A stretch of 64,000 nt of DNA from Flavihumibacter petaseus NBRC 106054 (GCF_000974785.1 NZ_BBWV01000005.1:1-64000); one strand, 5' to 3'. Positions 9,150 to 19,225 are shown, counted from the first letter of the stretch. The notes: generated by a model from the letters alone, not told the origin. A program made the numbers and translations.

Positions 9150-10417
9150 GAGAGTTTATTAAACCGGTAATGCTTTCCGGAGATCGTTCCGGCAATACGC
9201 CCCTTCAGTGGTTTACCGAAAAATGCCGAATTATCGGATTTGGAACGGATATGTTCTTTGCTGAAAACAAAACTGTTTTCGGGAAGATGAAGTGTAATGG
9301 CTGCAGGCTGACCCGCTTCCACGCGGGCGTCCGGCAGGTTGAAGATCTTCCTGGCATTGAGTGAGAACAGTTCCCCCAGTCTCGTTTCCGAAATGCCCGG
9401 TATCGCTGCTTTTACCGCGCCATAAGCAGATTCCAGCCCGATCATGCCATACTTTGCATACTCGAACTCCACAATCTTGGCATCAAAGTCATGCGGAAAA
9501 TGATGCGTGGCGATCGTATCCACTACACCATTCAGTACGGCTTCGCGGAGGGCGTCCCTGTCTTTCACGGTGCGCAGGGGAGGATTCACCTTCAGCTGCG
9601 TATCGTAATCCATCAGGTCTTCATCACTGAAGAAAAGATGATAGGGCGTAACCGAACAGGTAACAGCAAGGCCCGATGCTTTTGCCCTGGAAATATAATC
9701 GATTGACTTCGGTGACGTCACGCCTGTAAAATGGATCCGGCTTTGCGTATAGCGTGCCAGTTTGATGTCACGTGCTACCAGGAGTTCCTCCGCCATCATG
9801 GGCTTTCCCGGCAGTCCCAGCCGGGTGGAAATTACGCCTTCATTCATCAGCCCGTTCGCGGAAAGACTCGTATCATCAGGTACCTGGATCAGCACACCGT
9901 TGATTGCTTTCAGGTATTGCAGCGCCTTCACGAGAATGCCGGACGACTGGATAGGGTAAAGACCATCACTGAACGCAGCCGCACCATTGGTACTCATGTC
10001 ATACATTTCCGCCAGTTCTTTTCCTTCAGCACGCCGGGTCACTGCGCCAATCGGTAACACGCGGGTGGGAAGCCGGTCATTTTTCGCCATGATGTATTCG
10101 ACGGCTGACTTGGTATCAATGACCGGTTGGGTATTGGGAAGTACGAGCACAGTGGTAAATCCTCCCGCTGCTGCTGCTTCCGCACCGGATTCAATCGTTT
10201 CCTTGTACTCCGTACCGGGATCATTGAAATGGGCAAAGGTGTCCACCCAGCCCGGTGAAGCGACACATCCCTGTTCTTTGAAGACCACGGCATCTTCGGT
10301 ACCGATGTTGTCTTCAATGGACATGATAATGCCATCTTTAACCAGGATGTCTTTAATGGAACCAAAATAAGTAGAGCGGGGATCGTTGATGAGGACTGAT
10401 TGTAGTACTACTTTCAT
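9146..10417 (-). CDS. Dihydroorotase-like amidohydrolase with degenerate active site
   Basis: A 423-residue protein from ATG 10417 (the frame extends to 10444) with the fold signature of class I dihydroorotases: 'GWVDTFAHFNDPGTEYKE' near residue 57, 'GGFTTVLVLPNTQP' near 85-98 and 'NARKIFNL' near the end. Dihydroorotase closes carbamoyl-aspartate in pyrimidine synthesis. Here metal ligands are altered: the HxH pair reads F61-A-H63, the 'HxxHVS' His is Gly (HFTGVTS), and the Asp of the TDHAPH motif is His (THHFPH, residues 304-309). It may be a non-catalytic paralogue or partner of aspartate carbamoyltransferase, and many genomes annotate it as PyrC. It is first in the glycosyltransferase operon. 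Confidence 0.8.
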   Translation of the reverse strand: MKVVLQSVLINDPRSTYFGSIKDILVKDGIIMSIEDNIGTEDAVVFKEQGCVASPGWVDTFAHFNDPGTEYKETIESGAEAAAAGGFTTVLVLPNTQPVIDTKSAVEYIMAKNDRLPTRVLPIGAVTRRAEGKELAEMYDMSTNGAAAFSDGLYPIQSSGILVKALQYLKAINGVLIQVPDDTSLSANGLMNEGVISTRLGLPGKPMMAEELLVARDIKLARYTQSRIHFTGVTSPKSIDYISRAKASGLAVTCSVTPYHLFFSDEDLMDYDTQLKVNPPLRTVKDRDALREAVLNGVVDTIATHHFPHDFDAKIVEFEYAKYGMIGLESAYGAVKAAIPGISETRLGELFSLNARKIFNLPDARVEAGQPAAITLHLPENSFVFSKEHIRSKSDNSAFFGKPLKGRIAGTISGKHYRFNKLS

Positions 10418-10456
10418 CGGTGTAACGTTCCGCGAAATTAGCATTGTTATTTGATT

Positions 10457-10486
10457 TTTGTGTAATCAAATTTTACCGTAGCTTTG
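10457..10486 (+). promoter_or_regulatory. Promoter of tRNA-Pro (Bacteroidetes type)
   Basis: TTTG at 10457-10460 and TAGCTTTG at 10479-10486 are 18 bp apart and match the -33/-7 consensus well. The tRNA body begins 21 bp downstream. Confidence 0.65.
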
Positions 10487-10507
10487 CCACCCCGCAAGGG
10501 AAAAAGA

Positions 10508-10584
10508 CGGGACGTAGCGCAGCCCGGTAGCGCGTTTGCATGGGGTGCAAGAGGTCGCTGGTTCGAATCCAGTCGTCCCGACCA
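10508..10584 (+). tRNA. tRNA-Pro (anticodon GGG), CCA encoded
   Basis: The 77-nt sequence folds as a cloverleaf. A 7-bp acceptor stem (cgggacg / cgtcccg) is followed by a D-arm with a GCGC/GCGC stem. The anticodon stem ttTGC/GCAag carries the loop ATGGGGT, which gives anticodon GGG, and the T-arm is ctgg-TTCGAAT-ccag. The 3' end carries an encoded CCA. The starting C of the acceptor and the loop sequence are typical of proline tRNAs. It reads CCC and CCU codons. Confidence 0.97.
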
Positions 10585-10586
10585 GA

Positions 10587-10630
10587 AGAAAGCCCTGGAA
10601 CACTGACCAACAAGTGTTTCAGGGCTTTCT
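10587..10630 (+). terminator. Hairpin terminator after tRNA-Pro
   Basis: An 18-bp stem (10587-10604 with 10613-10630, one G-U pair) and an 8-nt loop directly follow the CCA. There is a U-rich right arm but no long U-run afterwards. It would end tRNA transcription. Confidence 0.7.
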
Positions 10631-10633
10631 TCA

Positions 10634-10987
10634 TTGTTTCATGTCCAAAGCTCAGCAGCCATTCTACCAGGAATTGTATCCTCGGTGAACCATGTGAATA
10701 AAGTATACTTCATTATTATTCAGTCAGGCGATTTCTGGCTGGCTTATTCCGGGCTGTCTGCACCCCGGGTGACACGCGGAGATTCCATTGCAATAAATAC
10801 AGAATTAGGATTAATGGCATTGGCCAGTGACACAAGAAAGATGTATTCACTGGAATTGCGACTCGCCCGGAAGGATATTTTATATGTAAACATTAACAGG
10901 TGGTTTAACTGGCAAACAGAGTCAGCAAAAATTTCACATCCGGAAAAGTCAGCTAAAATGCCAGATAAGTTATTTGGCGGGAAATAA
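10634..10987 (+). CDS. Small protein resembling a degenerate M23/LytM (lysostaphin-like) domain
   Basis: A 117-residue frame from TTG 10634; GTG codons near residues 17 and 21 are other start options. The middle reads like the second half of an EnvC/LytM-type M23 domain: '[18 protein letters not shown]', then '[11 protein letters not shown]', then 'YSLELRLAR' and a closing 'NRWFNW'. In active M23 enzymes the segment equivalent to 'YSLELRL' carries a zinc-binding His, which is absent, and the N-terminal Hx3D half is missing. It is therefore probably a non-catalytic remnant or a domesticated regulatory domain. It lies between the tRNA terminator and the encapsulin operon. The family call is a pattern match by eye. 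Confidence 0.45.
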   Translation: MFHVQSSAAILPGIVSSVNHVNKVYFIIIQSGDFWLAYSGLSAPRVTRGDSIAINTELGLMALASDTRKMYSLELRLARKDILYVNINRWFNWQTESAKISHPEKSAKMPDKLFGGK

Positions 10988-11116
10988 ATTTGTGCAGAAC
11001 CCCGCTAATCTCTAATTTAACGAAGAATACCTCTCTTGCTTTCCTTTCTGCTGTATTTGCTTAAGATACGCCCAATCTGTATCCCTTCATGTTTTTAACG
11101 CTCAAAACATATCTCT

Positions 11117-12043
11117 ATGGCAGAACAGATCAGTAATTACCAGCAGACAGCACTGGGTGACGTAGCAGCACGCCAATTAGCCATCGCTACCCGTACTGTT
11201 CCCCAGATGGTCACCATCAGCCCCAGGTGGCTCACCCGCCTCCTCAGCTGGGTAGGCGTCGAATCCGGGGTCTATCGCCTCAACAAAGTAAAAGATGCCG
11301 GAGCCATCGTTGTCGACTGCTCTGCACGGGATGAAAGGATCCTTCCCCAGACATTTGTCGACTACATTGAAAACCCCAGGGAGTACAACCTCGCAGCGGT
11401 GCAGACCATCGTCGATGTACACACCAGGGTCTCCGATCTCTACAGCAAACCGTACAACCAGATCAGCGAACAATTACGCCTGGCTATTGAAACCATCAAA
11501 GAACGTCAGGAAAGCGAACTGATTAACAACAAGGAATACGGACTGCTGCACAGCATCGCCCCATCACAACGCATCAAAACCCGTTCAGGTGCACCCACTC
11601 CCGATGATCTCGACGCGCTGATCGCGCTGGTCTGGAAAGAACCGGGCTTCTTCCTGCTGCATCCGCAGGCAATCGCAGCCTTTGGCCGTGAATGTACCCG
11701 GAGAGGCGTGCCGCCACCTACCGTAACCTTGTTCGGGTCACCTTTCCTCACCTGGCGGGGCATTCCATTGATCCCTTCGAATAAACTCCCGATGGAAAAT
11801 GGTAAATCAAAGATTATCCTTCTCCGCACTGGTGAAAGCCGCCAGGGCGTCGTCGGACTTTTCCAGCCCGGACTCCAGGGTGAGCAGTCCCCCGGGTTAT
11901 CGGTTCGGTTTATGGGAATCAACGATAAAGCCATCGCTTCCTATCTGGTTTCCCTGTATTGTTCACTGGCAGTTCTGGTAGATGACGCCATTGCTGTACT
12001 TGATGATGTAGAAACCGGCAATTACCATGAATACAAATATTAA
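11117..12043 (+). CDS. Family 2A encapsulin nanocompartment shell protein
   Basis: A 308-residue protein that I recognise as an SrpI-like family 2A encapsulin (HK97 capsid fold). Diagnostic stretches are the N-terminal arm 'MAEQISNYQQTALGDVAARQLA', 'VYRLNKVKDAGAIVVDC' near residue 53, the helix with 'EFGLLHS'-like 'EYGLLHSIAPSQRI' near 140, and the hallmark 'LTWRGIPLIPSNKLP' at 211-225. No cyclic-nucleotide-binding insertion is present, which separates it from family 2B. Such shells self-assemble into about 24-25 nm T=1 cages. The next gene, overlapping by 17 bp, is its cysteine desulfurase cargo. A 129-bp leader precedes the ATG; its promoter is not clear. Confidence 0.93.
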   Translation: MAEQISNYQQTALGDVAARQLAIATRTVPQMVTISPRWLTRLLSWVGVESGVYRLNKVKDAGAIVVDCSARDERILPQTFVDYIENPREYNLAAVQTIVDVHTRVSDLYSKPYNQISEQLRLAIETIKERQESELINNKEYGLLHSIAPSQRIKTRSGAPTPDDLDALIALVWKEPGFFLLHPQAIAAFGRECTRRGVPPPTVTLFGSPFLTWRGIPLIPSNKLPMENGKSKIILLRTGESRQGVVGLFQPGLQGEQSPGLSVRFMGINDKAIASYLVSLYCSLAVLVDDAIAVLDDVETGNYHEYKY

Positions 12044-13697
12044 CCGAAACGGACTGCCGGACGAATCGGAACTGCAGCAACTGGCCAACCAGTTATTCCG
12101 GGAACAGGGGCAACAGGGGCAACAAGTGCAACAAGGGCAGTATGGTAACCATCACCGGACGCCTCCTTCTGTGGCAGGCAGCGGCCAATCACCTTCAGGC
12201 ATCCAGCACGGCAACAACATCAATATAGATGATCCGCAAACCGGCTTTCCCGACAAAAACCTCCGCGATCCAACCAGCAACAGCATTCCTGGGGACACTC
12301 TTTTCGCACCTTCGCTCCGGTTTAAAGAATACCTGCCAGCTGAAAGCGATCCCAATACCTGGCTGAACCTTCGCGGAATGCTTTCGCTTTTCCCGGCTGA
12401 TATTATCACCCAGATCCCCGGTCTTGCCGGCGGCGAAACGCCATCGTACTATTTCATGAACAAACAGGGCAGCCTTCCGGGTTCATGGGGCTTCGATGCC
12501 GGTATCATAAAAAAAGATTTTCCGATCCTCTCCGAACGGGTCAACGGGAAACAGCTGGTCTGGTTGGATAACGCTGCCACCACCCAGAAACCCAAACAGG
12601 TGATCGACCGGATCAGTCATTTCTACGAGCATGAGAACTCCAATGTTCACCGCGCAGCGCACGAACTGGCCGCCCGGTCCACTGATGCCTATGAAGGCGC
12701 CCGGAAAAAAGTACAGGCATTCATCAATGCGGCTTCTCCCAATGAGATCGTCTTCGTTCGCGGCACAACCGAAGCGATCAACCTGGTGGCGAAAAGCTGG
12801 GGCGAACAATTCCTGCAAAGCGGCGATGAGATCGTTGTCACCCACCTGGAACACCACGCCAATATCGTTCCCTGGCAGCAGCTGGCAGCGAAAAAGAATC
12901 TCAAACTGCGCGTAGCACCTGTAGATGACAGCGGCCAGGTGCTGCTGGACGAATACGCTAAACTGCTGAACAGTAAAACGAAGCTGGTTGCCTTTACCCA
13001 GGTCTCCAATGCCCTCGGTACGATCACACCCGCACCGGCAATCATTGAAATGGCCCATAGGGCAGGGGCTAAAGTATTGCTCGATGGCGCCCAATCGGTT
13101 TCACATATGCGAACCGATGTGCAGTCCCTGAACGCAGACTGGTTCGTGTTTTCCGGCCATAAAATCTTTGGTCCCACCGGTATCGGTGTTTTATATGGTA
13201 AAGAAGAACTGCTCAACCAGGCCGAGCCCTGGCAGGGTGGGGGCAACATGATCAAAGATGTCACCTTCGAACATACGGAATACCATAAGGCGCCTTTGCG
13301 GTATGAAGCAGGCACGGGTAATATTGCCGACGCGGTGGGACTCGGTGTTGCACTTGACTATGTCAGCCACCTCGGTATCGAAAACATCGCCCTGTACGAG
13401 CACTACCTGTTGGAATATGCAACAAGCCTGCTGAAACAGGTACCGGGACTCCGCCTGATTGGCACCGCCCCGGAAAAGGCAAGCGTAATGTCGTTTACCC
13501 TTCAGGGTTATACCAATGACGATGTGGGCAAGGCACTGAACAAAGAAGGCATCGCAGTAAGAACGGGGCACCATTGCGCGCAACCTATCCTGCGGCGGTT
13601 TGGTGTGGAAAGCACCGTCCGGCCATCCCTGGCATTTTACAATACCTGCGCAGATGTCGAGCTGCTCGCAAATACCCTGCAAAAGTTGAAGGCCTGA
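12027..13697 (+). CDS. Family 2A encapsulin cargo: SufS-like cysteine desulfurase with disordered N-terminal extension
   Basis: A 556-residue protein, about 150 longer than SufS. Residues ~160-556 are a complete type II cysteine desulfurase: 'WLDNAATTQKP' near 179, 'THLEHHANI' near 272, the PLP lysine K379 in SGHK, and the catalytic cysteine C517 in 'GHHCAQP'. It would release sulfur from cysteine, giving alanine and a persulfide. Residues 1-160 are low-complexity and Gln/Gly/Pro/Asn-rich, with two short conserved-looking segments, 'PDESELQQLANQLF' (11-24) and 'YYFMNKQGSLPG' (141-152). In known family 2A systems this region docks the enzyme inside the shell. Start ATG 12027 overlaps the shell gene by 17 bp, suggesting translational coupling. 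Confidence 0.95.
   Translation: MNTNINRNGLPDESELQQLANQLFREQGQQGQQVQQGQYGNHHRTPPSVAGSGQSPSGIQHGNNINIDDPQTGFPDKNLRDPTSNSIPGDTLFAPSLRFKEYLPAESDPNTWLNLRGMLSLFPADIITQIPGLAGGETPSYYFMNKQGSLPGSWGFDAGIIKKDFPILSERVNGKQLVWLDNAATTQKPKQVIDRISHFYEHENSNVHRAAHELAARSTDAYEGARKKVQAFINAASPNEIVFVRGTTEAINLVAKSWGEQFLQSGDEIVVTHLEHHANIVPWQQLAAKKNLKLRVAPVDDSGQVLLDEYAKLLNSKTKLVAFTQVSNALGTITPAPAIIEMAHRAGAKVLLDGAQSVSHMRTDVQSLNADWFVFSGHKIFGPTGIGVLYGKEELLNQAEPWQGGGNMIKDVTFEHTEYHKAPLRYEAGTGNIADAVGLGVALDYVSHLGIENIALYEHYLLEYATSLLKQVPGLRLIGTAPEKASVMSFTLQGYTNDDVGKALNKEGIAVRTGHHCAQPILRRFGVESTVRPSLAFYNTCADVELLANTLQKLKA
12105..12140 (+). repeat. Four imperfect 9-bp tandem repeats inside the cargo gene
   Basis: Copies of the unit cagGGGcaa (variants caaGTGcaa, caaGGGcag) encode the Gln-Gly-Gln track at residues 27-38 of the cargo's disordered arm. 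In-frame length variation would be tolerated. Confidence 0.8.
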
Positions 13698-15731
<2,034 letters not shown>

Positions 15732-15761
15732 GAATCCGATTTGACACTATATCCTTCAGGC

Positions 15762-16232
15762 TTATAAATTGAGACGCCAGATCCAGAAATTAAGCACCAT
15801 CGCAAAAGTCACCCACACGAGATAAGGCCACTGGATATTTGCAGCCCAGTGATCAACCCGGTAAAACTGCCGGATCATCACCATAATCAACAACCATAAC
15901 AGGATAATATCAATTAAAGCCAGGCCGGTTAAATGAAACCTGAAAAATATCAGGCTCCACCAGAAATTAAAGAAAAGCTGTAAACAGAAAATGAACACCG
16001 CCATTCTTCTGCCATCGGAAGGTGGCTTCAAAAGTATCCTGTAAAACGAAATGCCCATCAGCAAATACAGGATCGTCCAGACCGGGCCAAACAAGGCATT
16101 CGGAGGCGTAAACCAGGGCTTATTCAATGCCGGGTACCATTCCTCAACATTCCGGGCCGTCACTAACCCCCCAATGCCCCCCACGCTCAGCGGAAGCAGG
16201 AGGGCCAGCACCAGTTTCTGCCATTTACTCAT
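15762..16232 (-). CDS. tspO: TspO/MBR family tryptophan-rich sensory protein
   Basis: A 156-residue protein with five hydrophobic helices and TspO markers: 'GGLVTARNVEEWYPALNKPWFTPPN' in the first loop (W-Y..L.KP...PP), 'FGPVWTILYLLMG', and 'FNFWWSLIFF' in helix 3. TspO binds porphyrins and tetrapyrroles in the outer or inner membrane and is linked to stress and heme catabolism. It is convergent with the esterase and has only the small unknown gene upstream, so it is probably monocistronic. Confidence 0.93.
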   Translation of the reverse strand: MSKWQKLVLALLLPLSVGGIGGLVTARNVEEWYPALNKPWFTPPNALFGPVWTILYLLMGISFYRILLKPPSDGRRMAVFIFCLQLFFNFWWSLIFFRFHLTGLALIDIILLWLLIMVMIRQFYRVDHWAANIQWPYLVWVTFAMVLNFWIWRLNL

Positions 16233-16259
16233 ATTGGCGCTTAAGCAATACTTATACCA

Positions 16260-16640
16260 TCAGTCAGCCAGCCGCTCATTATACAATTTGTTGAACCGTT
16301 CTTTGCTGGTGACTTCAATTTTTACAATTTCAAAGTCTTTGTTCTGATGAACCTTAACGCCCGTAATCGCTTCATATGCTTCAACAGCGCGGTCTTCAAT
16401 CTGAATTTTACCCCTCCCATATACATGCCTGTTACTTCCATTTTTCTTTATTCCCGTGATCCAGTAAATTTCTCCGGTCTCCATATCATGGCTGCCTCCA
16501 TGGCCATTACCATAGAATGCATGATCATTGAAATAGACTGTTTTGCCCGATTTGGAATACTCAACATAGCCAATCCACGCCGGACCGTCATCATTATAGC
16601 CTGATTTGAGTTCGATGTACTTTAATTTCTGTTTCATCAT
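16260..16640 (-). CDS. Conserved hypothetical protein
   Basis: A 126-residue soluble protein without signal peptide; tandem ATG at 16640 and 16637. It has 'AWIGYVEYSKSGKTVYFNDHAFYGNGHGGSHD' with a Gly/His-rich centre (residues 20-50), 'GEIYWITGIKKNGSNRH', and a charged C-terminal helix 'SKERFNKLYNERL'. I recall similar proteins as uncharacterised conserved bacterial ORFs but cannot name a function. It lies 28 bp upstream of tspO on the same strand and could be co-transcribed. Confidence 0.7.
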   Translation of the reverse strand: MMKQKLKYIELKSGYNDDGPAWIGYVEYSKSGKTVYFNDHAFYGNGHGGSHDMETGEIYWITGIKKNGSNRHVYGRGKIQIEDRAVEAYEAITGVKVHQNKDFEIVKIEVTSKERFNKLYNERLAD

Positions 16641-16722
16641 CTAAAATAACTTTTGCCGCTTATAATATTATATCAACCGGAAAATGAATCTTTCATAGAT
16701 TTCAAACCAGCAAATAAAAACG

Positions 16723-17223
16723 ATGAAAACCTTACCAATTGTCCTGAATATCATTTTGCTCTTCGTGTTGACGACTATCTGCTCCTCCACAACAGCGCAG
16801 GTCCCCCGCGATTCGGAATTATTCCTGACCATGCAGCGGCACGACAGCATCTTCTTTGAACGTGCCTTCAATTTGTGCGATACCGCATATGTAAACAGGG
16901 CGACTGATAAAGACCTTGTATTCTATCATGACCGGAACGGCATCAGTTACAAAAAACAATTCCTGGAAAACACCGCAAAATACCTCTGCAGCGACTGGAA
17001 CAACAAACCCATCCGTAAAGTAAAAAAGGAATCCCTTGAAGTATACCCCCTGTACAACCAGGACAAGCTCTACGGTGTTGTCCAGTCGGGCATTCACGAT
17101 TTCTACCGCCGCACGCCCGGCAAACCGGACCAACTGATGGGCTCAGCAAAATTCACCCATGTTTACCTGCTCGTCGGGTCCGACTGGATCCTCAAAGAAG
17201 TGCTTAGTTTCGATCACAAATAG
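16723..17223 (+). CDS. Secreted NTF2-like/SnoaL-type protein
   Basis: A 166-residue protein with a signal peptide ending near 'SSTTAQ'. The mature part, about 140 residues, has an NTF2-like pattern: an N-terminal helix with 'FFERAFNLCD', 'DLVFYHDRNGI..KKQFLEN', and a closing strand pair 'KFTHVYLLVGSDWILKEVLS'. This is typical of DUF4440/SnoaL-like proteins of Bacteroidota. The fold often serves as a small-molecule-binding or enzyme scaffold, and no activity can be assigned. Its stop overlaps the convergent SGNH hydrolase gene by 20 bp. Confidence 0.8.
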   Translation: MKTLPIVLNIILLFVLTTICSSTTAQVPRDSELFLTMQRHDSIFFERAFNLCDTAYVNRATDKDLVFYHDRNGISYKKQFLENTAKYLCSDWNNKPIRKVKKESLEVYPLYNQDKLYGVVQSGIHDFYRRTPGKPDQLMGSAKFTHVYLLVGSDWILKEVLSFDHK

Positions 17224-17821
17224 AGCTGACCCATTCCGTCGCCGCCAGCAACCCTGACCAGCGCCGGTAGTCTTTTGCCGAAGGATGCAATCCATCCCCC
17301 GCCAGCAGAGATGCATCACGCGCGGCCTCACGGGTCAGCGGCGTGATGTCTGTATATCCGCACCCCATCGTTTCCGTAATACCCCGGTTAATCGCATTAA
17401 AAGTATCGATCTCCGCAGCGATCTTCCTACGGTCACGCCCCTCCGCAAACGGTGTTACACCCCAGTCCGGAACCGATAAAACCATGACGGCTGCAGCATT
17501 CTCACCGGCAAGAACAATAGCCCGGGTCAGCAGTTCTTCAAAACCCTCCGCATACAGGTCAACCGGGTAACCGCGGTATTGATTATTCACCCCGATCAGC
17601 AGGCTGACCCTATCGTACCGGGGCAATAGTGTATACCCATCCATGGCAGTTTTCAGCTCACCGGTCGTCCAGCCCGTCCGCGCAATGATCTCCGGTGCTG
17701 CCATCGAAACGCCCTTCTTCCGCAGCAACTGCACCAGCTGGTAAGCATAAGTTTCTTCCAAAGAAACCTGTTCGCCGATCGTATAGGAATCGCCCAAGGC
17801 GAGGTAGGTAAGTAAAGACAT
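17204..17821 (-). CDS. SGNH/GDSL-family hydrolase
   Basis: A 205-residue cytosolic-looking protein. Block I 'YLALGDSYTIGEQ' has the catalytic Ser in GDSY at residues 10-13. 'ARTGWTTGEL' is the Gly block, 'LLIGVNNQYRG' the Asn block, and 'DGLHPSAKDY' the C-terminal Asp/His pair. It would be an esterase or lipase acting on small acyl esters. No signal peptide. It lies 56 bp downstream of the Fe-S membrane protein on the same strand. Confidence 0.92.
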   Translation of the reverse strand: MSLLTYLALGDSYTIGEQVSLEETYAYQLVQLLRKKGVSMAAPEIIARTGWTTGELKTAMDGYTLLPRYDRVSLLIGVNNQYRGYPVDLYAEGFEELLTRAIVLAGENAAAVMVLSVPDWGVTPFAEGRDRRKIAAEIDTFNAINRGITETMGCGYTDITPLTREAARDASLLAGDGLHPSAKDYRRWSGLLAATEWVSSICDRN

Positions 17822-17877
17822 CTCAGATTATAGATTAAACCCTATCAGGTTAAAGGCAGCCATGGAAACGAGTCATA

Positions 17878-19149
17878 TCAGGAATTGGTCCAGGCATCCC
17901 GGTCATCAGGACTGAATTTCCAGGGTGCGAAGTTGTTCTCTACGTTTCCGAACAGTACATTCCATTCCTGCGGTGCATTGCTTTCTTCCATTACCAGTGA
18001 ACGCCGCAGTTCCAGAATAATCTCCAGTGGACTGATACTGACCGGACAAGCCTGCACACAGGCATTGCAGGCCGTACACGCCCGCAATTCTTCTACCGAT
18101 ATATACTGGTGCACGAGCGTCTTACCATCAGGCTCAAAACTACCGTTCATGTCAATTGCCCGGCCTACTTCCTCCAGGCGGTCCCGCGTATCCATCATGA
18201 TCTTGCGCGGCGACAACTTCTTGCCGGTGATATTCGCCGGACAGGCAGCGGTACACCTTCCACATTCCGTACAGCTATACGCATCCAGCAGGTTGCGCCA
18301 GGACAGATCCGTCACATCCTTTGCACCAAAGGAAGCCGCCTCTGCCGGACCTGAAGGTGCCGTCTCCGGTTGCATCGCATACAGCACTTCCTGCTGTATG
18401 GTTTTCATATTATGCATCTTACCCATTGGCTCAAGCCGCGTATAATAAGCATTGGGAAAAGCCAGCAGAATGTGCAGGTGCTTGGAAAATGGCAGGTAAT
18501 TGAGAAATGCAAAAATGCCAATGATATGCAGCCACCAGCAGGTGCGCTCCAGCATATGCAAAGCCCCGGGAGACCAGCCGGCAAACAAAGGACTTATCCG
18601 GGAAGACAAAACAAAATCGGTCGAAGGATCCGCTGCATTCATGGTGAGAAAAAGCACCATCAAAATGATTTCCGTAATGAGGATATAATTTGCATCGGAG
18701 CGTGGCCAGCCATCCAGATCGCGACTGATAAACCGCTTCAGTTTGATCACATTCCGGCGCAAAAGGAAGATCACACAAACCGTCAGCACACCCAGGGCCA
18801 GCCATTCAAAAGAATTGATCAAAACAGGGTACAGGGCACCCAATGGCGCGCGAAACAAACGGTGCGTGCCGAAGATACCATCCAGCACGATTTCCAGCAC
18901 TTCAATATTAATAATGATAAAGCCCAGGTAGATCACCAGGTGCATCAGGGCCACCAGCGGATTGGCAAACATTTTTTTCTGCCCGAAAGCCAGCAGGAAA
19001 AGATTTTTCCAGCGCCGGTCGGGATGATCGCTGTAATCAGCATCTTTTCCGAGCAGAATATTGCGCCGTATCGCGCGGATTCTCCGGGAAAACAAAATGA
19101 TCGCAGCAGTAGCCAGCAGTACAAAAGCAATTTGCTGAACAAGATGCAT
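17878..19149 (-). CDS. Membrane-bound 4Fe-4S protein (HdrC/GlpC/NarI-like electron-transfer subunit)
   Basis: A 423-residue protein. The N-terminal half has about five or six transmembrane helices with His residues compatible with heme binding. The C-terminal domain carries two 4Fe-4S motifs, 'CTECGRCTAACP' (near residue 293) and 'CTACNACVQACP' (near 352), and a trailing helix. Proteins of this type pass electrons between the quinone pool and a soluble CCG-domain partner (heterodisulfide-reductase/GlpC-like). The partner gene usually follows directly, but here an SGNH hydrolase comes next. Reduction partner and substrate are unknown. Confidence 0.85.
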   Translation of the reverse strand: MHLVQQIAFVLLATAAIILFSRRIRAIRRNILLGKDADYSDHPDRRWKNLFLLAFGQKKMFANPLVALMHLVIYLGFIIINIEVLEIVLDGIFGTHRLFRAPLGALYPVLINSFEWLALGVLTVCVIFLLRRNVIKLKRFISRDLDGWPRSDANYILITEIILMVLFLTMNAADPSTDFVLSSRISPLFAGWSPGALHMLERTCWWLHIIGIFAFLNYLPFSKHLHILLAFPNAYYTRLEPMGKMHNMKTIQQEVLYAMQPETAPSGPAEAASFGAKDVTDLSWRNLLDAYSCTECGRCTAACPANITGKKLSPRKIMMDTRDRLEEVGRAIDMNGSFEPDGKTLVHQYISVEELRACTACNACVQACPVSISPLEIILELRRSLVMEESNAPQEWNVLFGNVENNFAPWKFSPDDRDAWTNS

Positions 19150-19225
19150 AGGCAGGCATTGTGCGACTAAATTAAGCGTTTTCAGTTTGGCTCAATGTTT
19201 TGTTGTAATTTTTCGGCCTTATTTG

